A stretch of DNA of 64,000 bases from DATMAM01 sp035559995 (lineage in GTDB: Bacteria > Desulfobacterota > Binatia > UBA9968): the NCBI GenBank assembly GCA_035559995.1, contig DATMAM010000031.1, positions 186,001 through 250,000 on the forward strand. Reading direction: 5' to 3'. Shown here one piece after another: positions 61,692 through 64,000 of this stretch. The translations under genes and the position numbers were made by a program. The stretch's first letter is position 1. Each line of letters opens with the position of its first letter. The notes beneath the pieces are model-generated. The model saw only the letters and a program-made list of their open reading frames with translations, did not search any database and was not told the DNA's origin.

Positions 61692-63052
61692 GCATCAGTC
61701 GCGTCCTGGTCGCAAATCGCGGTGAGATCGCCGTCCGTGTCATCAAAGCTTGCCAGGCCCTCAGGCTCCAATCCGTCCTCGCCGTTTCCGAAGCCGACCG
61801 TAAAAGCATGGCCGCGCAAATGGCGGATCGCGTCGTGTGCATCGGCCCTGCGCGCGCCGCCGAAAGCTATCTCAAGATAGAAGCTCTGGTGTCCGCCGCG
61901 CTCGGCACCGGCGCCGACGCGCTCCATCCGGGCTACGGCTTTCTCGCCGAGGAACCAAAATTGGCCGAGGCTTGCGCCGAGCACGGCATCCGATTCATAG
62001 GCCCGAGCGCGGAAAGCATTCGCCTGATGGGAAACAAGCTCGAGGCGCGCGCCCTCGCGGCCAAAAACGGTATCCCGATCGCCGCCGGCTCGATGAAGGT
62101 CCACAACCTCGAGGAAGCCTTGCGCACCGCGCGTGAGATCGGCTTCCCGCTTCTCTTCAAGGCGGCGGCCGGCGGCGGCGGGCGCGGCATAAAGATCGTC
62201 TCGTCCGAAGCGGGACTGGCGGAGGCCTTCTCCACGGCCGGCGCGGAGGCGCGCGCCGCCTTTGGCGACGACACCCTCTACATGGAGCGCTACATCGCCA
62301 ACGCCCGGCACATCGAGGTGCAGGTTTTCGGCGATCGATTCGGAAACGTCATCCACTTCGGGGAACGCGACTGCTCGCTTCAGCGGCGCCACCAAAAGAT
62401 CGTGGAGGAAGCCCCCGCTCCCAACCTCCCCGATCAGCGGCGGCGGCAGATCCACCTCGCGGCGGTGGCGCTGGCGAAAAAAATAGGGTACGAAAATGCA
62501 GGGACGGTGGAATTCATTTTCGACCGGGACAGCGGGGGTTTCTACTTCCTCGAGATGAACACGCGCATCCAGGTCGAGCATCCCGTGACGGAGATGATCA
62601 CGGGCGTCGATCTTGTCCAGGAACAGATCCGCGTGGCGGGCGGCGAGCCGCTGTCGGTTTCGCAGTCCGATGTGCGCTTTACCGGCCATGCGATCGAGTG
62701 CCGCATCAACGCCGAGTCTCCGCAGCACGGCTTTCGCCCGTCGCCGGGCCTGTTATCGCGATGGGAACCGCCGACGGGAGAGGGCGTGCGCCTCGACAGC
62801 CACTGCTTCGCCGGCTATGTCATTCCCCCGTTTTACGATTCGTTGATGGGGAAGCTGATCACTCACGGGCCGACGCGGGCCGAGGCGCTCAGCCGCATGC
62901 GCGAGGCGCTCGCTAGCTTCGTGTTCGACGGGGTCGAAACCAATATCCCGTTTCTCCGTGCCGTTATCGACCACCCGGATTACGTCAACGCCGACGTCAA
63001 CACGACCTGGTTGGAAAGAAATTTAGCGACCCTTTCTGCTCCGGCGGGGTAA
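61688..63052 (+). CDS. accC: Biotin carboxylase subunit
   Basis: 454 residues (E. coli AccC has 449). It carboxylates biotin on the carrier with ATP and bicarbonate. Signatures are VLVANRGEIAVRVIKACQ, the ATP-grasp GGGGRGIKIV, GERDCSLQRRHQKIVEEAPAP and FYFLEMNTRIQVEHPVTEMITG. The start overlaps the accB stop (ATGA), so translation is coupled. The next gene is a transferase subunit of the pyruvate/oxaloacetate type, so it may serve a two-subunit pyruvate carboxylase or oxaloacetate decarboxylase rather than fatty-acid synthesis. Confidence 0.95.
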   Translation: MSISRVLVANRGEIAVRVIKACQALRLQSVLAVSEADRKSMAAQMADRVVCIGPARAAESYLKIEALVSAALGTGADALHPGYGFLAEEPKLAEACAEHGIRFIGPSAESIRLMGNKLEARALAAKNGIPIAAGSMKVHNLEEALRTAREIGFPLLFKAAAGGGGRGIKIVSSEAGLAEAFSTAGAEARAAFGDDTLYMERYIANARHIEVQVFGDRFGNVIHFGERDCSLQRRHQKIVEEAPAPNLPDQRRRQIHLAAVALAKKIGYENAGTVEFIFDRDSGGFYFLEMNTRIQVEHPVTEMITGVDLVQEQIRVAGGEPLSVSQSDVRFTGHAIECRINAESPQHGFRPSPGLLSRWEPPTGEGVRLDSHCFAGYVIPPFYDSLMGKLITHGPTRAEALSRMREALASFVFDGVETNIPFLRAVIDHPDYVNADVNTTWLERNLATLSAPAG

Positions 63053-63057
63053 AAAAG

Positions 63058-64000
63058 ATGAGCGAAATTATTTTCGTTGATACGACCTTGCGCGACGGCC
63101 ATCAGAGCCTGTGGGCGGAAAACATGACGACCGGCATGATGCTGCCGATCGCGGAAAGAATGGATCACGCGGGCTTCGAGGCGATCGAGCTCATTTCCGC
63201 GTCGCACCTGAAAAAATGCGTCCGCGAGCTGCGCGAAGATCCCTGGGAGCGCGTCCGCCTGGTCGCGCAGCGGATCAAGAAAACGCCTCTCCGTTTAATC
63301 GCGGGGCGCGTGAACGCCTTCGAGCTCACGCCCGTCTCGGTCTATCAGCTTTTCATCGAGCGCATGGCCGCCAACGGCATGCGCCAGGCGCGCATCTCCG
63401 ACGAGTGGAACGATCCCGAGAGCTGGCGGCGCAAGGTGGAGATCGCCCGCAACGCCGGGCTCGAGCCGATCGTAAACCTGATCTATTCCGTCTCGCCCAA
63501 GCACACCGACGAATACTACGCCGAAAAGGCCCGTCAGGCCGCGGCGCTCGGCAGGCCCCGCCTGTGTCTCAAAGACCCCGGCGGCCTGTTAACGCCCGAG
63601 CGCACGCGCGCTCTGGTGCCGCTGATCTTTGCGAACGGCGGCGGCGCGCCGCTCGAGCTGCACACGCACTGCACCACCGGCCTCGGCCCGCTGTGCGCGC
63701 TCGAAGCGATGAAGCTCGGCGTCAAGAACATCAACACCGCGGTCCCGCCGCTGGCGGACGCGGCGTCGAATCCGTCGATCTTCAATGTAACCAAAAATGC
63801 GCGCGCCCTGGGCTACACACCGGCGATCGACGAGGAAGTGCTCAAGCCCGTTTCCCAGCACTTCGAGGTCGTTGCGCGGCGCGAAGGGCTCCCGATCGGA
63901 ACGCCCGCCGAGTACGACTACACGCAGTACCAGCATCAGGTCCCGGGCGGCATGATCTCGAATCTCCGCCACCAGCTTCGCAAGGTCGGGCTCGAGCACA
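63058..64000 (+). CDS. Pyruvate/oxaloacetate carboxyltransferase (PycB/OadA-like), 3' end outside window
   Basis: 314 residues are visible from the ATG at 63058, five bases after accC; the frame is still open at the window edge. FVDTTLRDGHQSLWAENM is the DRE-TIM metallolyase start with the metal aspartate. RLCLKDPGGLL holds the lysine that is carbamylated in pyruvate carboxylase, and PLELHTHCTTGLG has the HxH metal ligands. It moves carboxyl between biotin and pyruvate/oxaloacetate. The missing 3' part may carry another biotin domain. Confidence 0.93.
   Translation, partial: MSEIIFVDTTLRDGHQSLWAENMTTGMMLPIAERMDHAGFEAIELISASHLKKCVRELREDPWERVRLVAQRIKKTPLRLIAGRVNAFELTPVSVYQLFIERMAANGMRQARISDEWNDPESWRRKVEIARNAGLEPIVNLIYSVSPKHTDEYYAEKARQAAALGRPRLCLKDPGGLLTPERTRALVPLIFANGGGAPLELHTHCTTGLGPLCALEAMKLGVKNINTAVPPLADAASNPSIFNVTKNARALGYTPAIDEEVLKPVSQHFEVVARREGLPIGTPAEYDYTQYQHQVPGGMISNLRHQLRKVGLEH

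Noticed and set aside
1..64000. tRNA or rRNA genes, integrases, transposases and phage genes.
   Set aside because: None was recognised in reading both strands.

Overview
The window is about 64 kb of high-GC bacterial DNA. It has no rRNA, tRNA, CRISPR array, transposase or phage gene that I could find. Gene content suggests a free-living, uncultured, metabolically broad soil or sediment bacterium: many solute-binding proteins, Rieske oxygenases, CoA-ester enzymes, a UbiD decarboxylase and LLM flavoenzymes. The style resembles uncultured deltaproteobacterial (Binatia-like), Rokubacteria, NC10 or Tectomicrobia genomes, but the phylum is not determined here.

Layout. 1-5.8 kb: end of an MFS transporter, malate synthase G, and a minus-strand operon (class II aldolase, N-acyl-D-amino-acid deacylase, Rieske ferredoxin). 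5.8-8.5 kb: a possible structured RNA with a terminator, a tiny membrane protein, a dienelactone hydrolase and an exported metallo-beta-lactamase-fold protein with a changed metal motif. 8.7-18.1 kb: a plus-strand LLM oxidoreductase, then an eight-gene minus-strand catabolic operon (Rieske oxygenase, 3-hydroxyacyl-CoA dehydrogenase, amidohydrolase, ThDP enzyme, CMD protein, CaiB/BaiF CoA-transferase, MaoC hydratase, LLM oxidoreductase). It diverges from an ABC binding protein plus fused permease (18.3-21.2 kb). 21.3-27.7 kb: a Tat-type dienelactone hydrolase, the threonine-degradation pair tdh-kbl, a zinc-ribbon protein, a SIMPL protein, and a DsbA/FrnE-like protein whose first catalytic cysteine codon is UGA, followed by a SECIS-like hairpin and a third dienelactone hydrolase. 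28-34 kb: a complete TctCBA transporter, a lipoprotein, an LVIVD propeller protein and an orphan LivK-type binding protein.

35-48.5 kb is a divergent transport locus. One ABC ATPase with a fused permease and binding protein reads rightward. A second fused permease, three binding proteins, a leaderless LivK-like protein, a double cupin and a UbiD-type decarboxylase read leftward. 48.6-59.5 kb alternates Rieske oxygenases with orphan 'iron-type' binding proteins, and adds a RraA-like aldolase, a B12-binding radical SAM protein and a decayed Gfo/Idh/MocA gene; a Dps gene with an unusual in-frame N-terminal extension sits between. 59.5-64 kb holds endonuclease III, a basic periplasmic protein and a biotin-dependent carboxylase operon cut by the window edge.

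Taken together, the region looks like a catabolic island for aromatic or other carboxylated compounds: several binding proteins may feed a few fused permeases and one ATPase, and Rieske, UbiD, cupin, CoA-transferase and hydratase enzymes process the cargo. The strongest single observation is the probable selenocysteine (UPWC) thiol oxidoreductase at 26271-26876.
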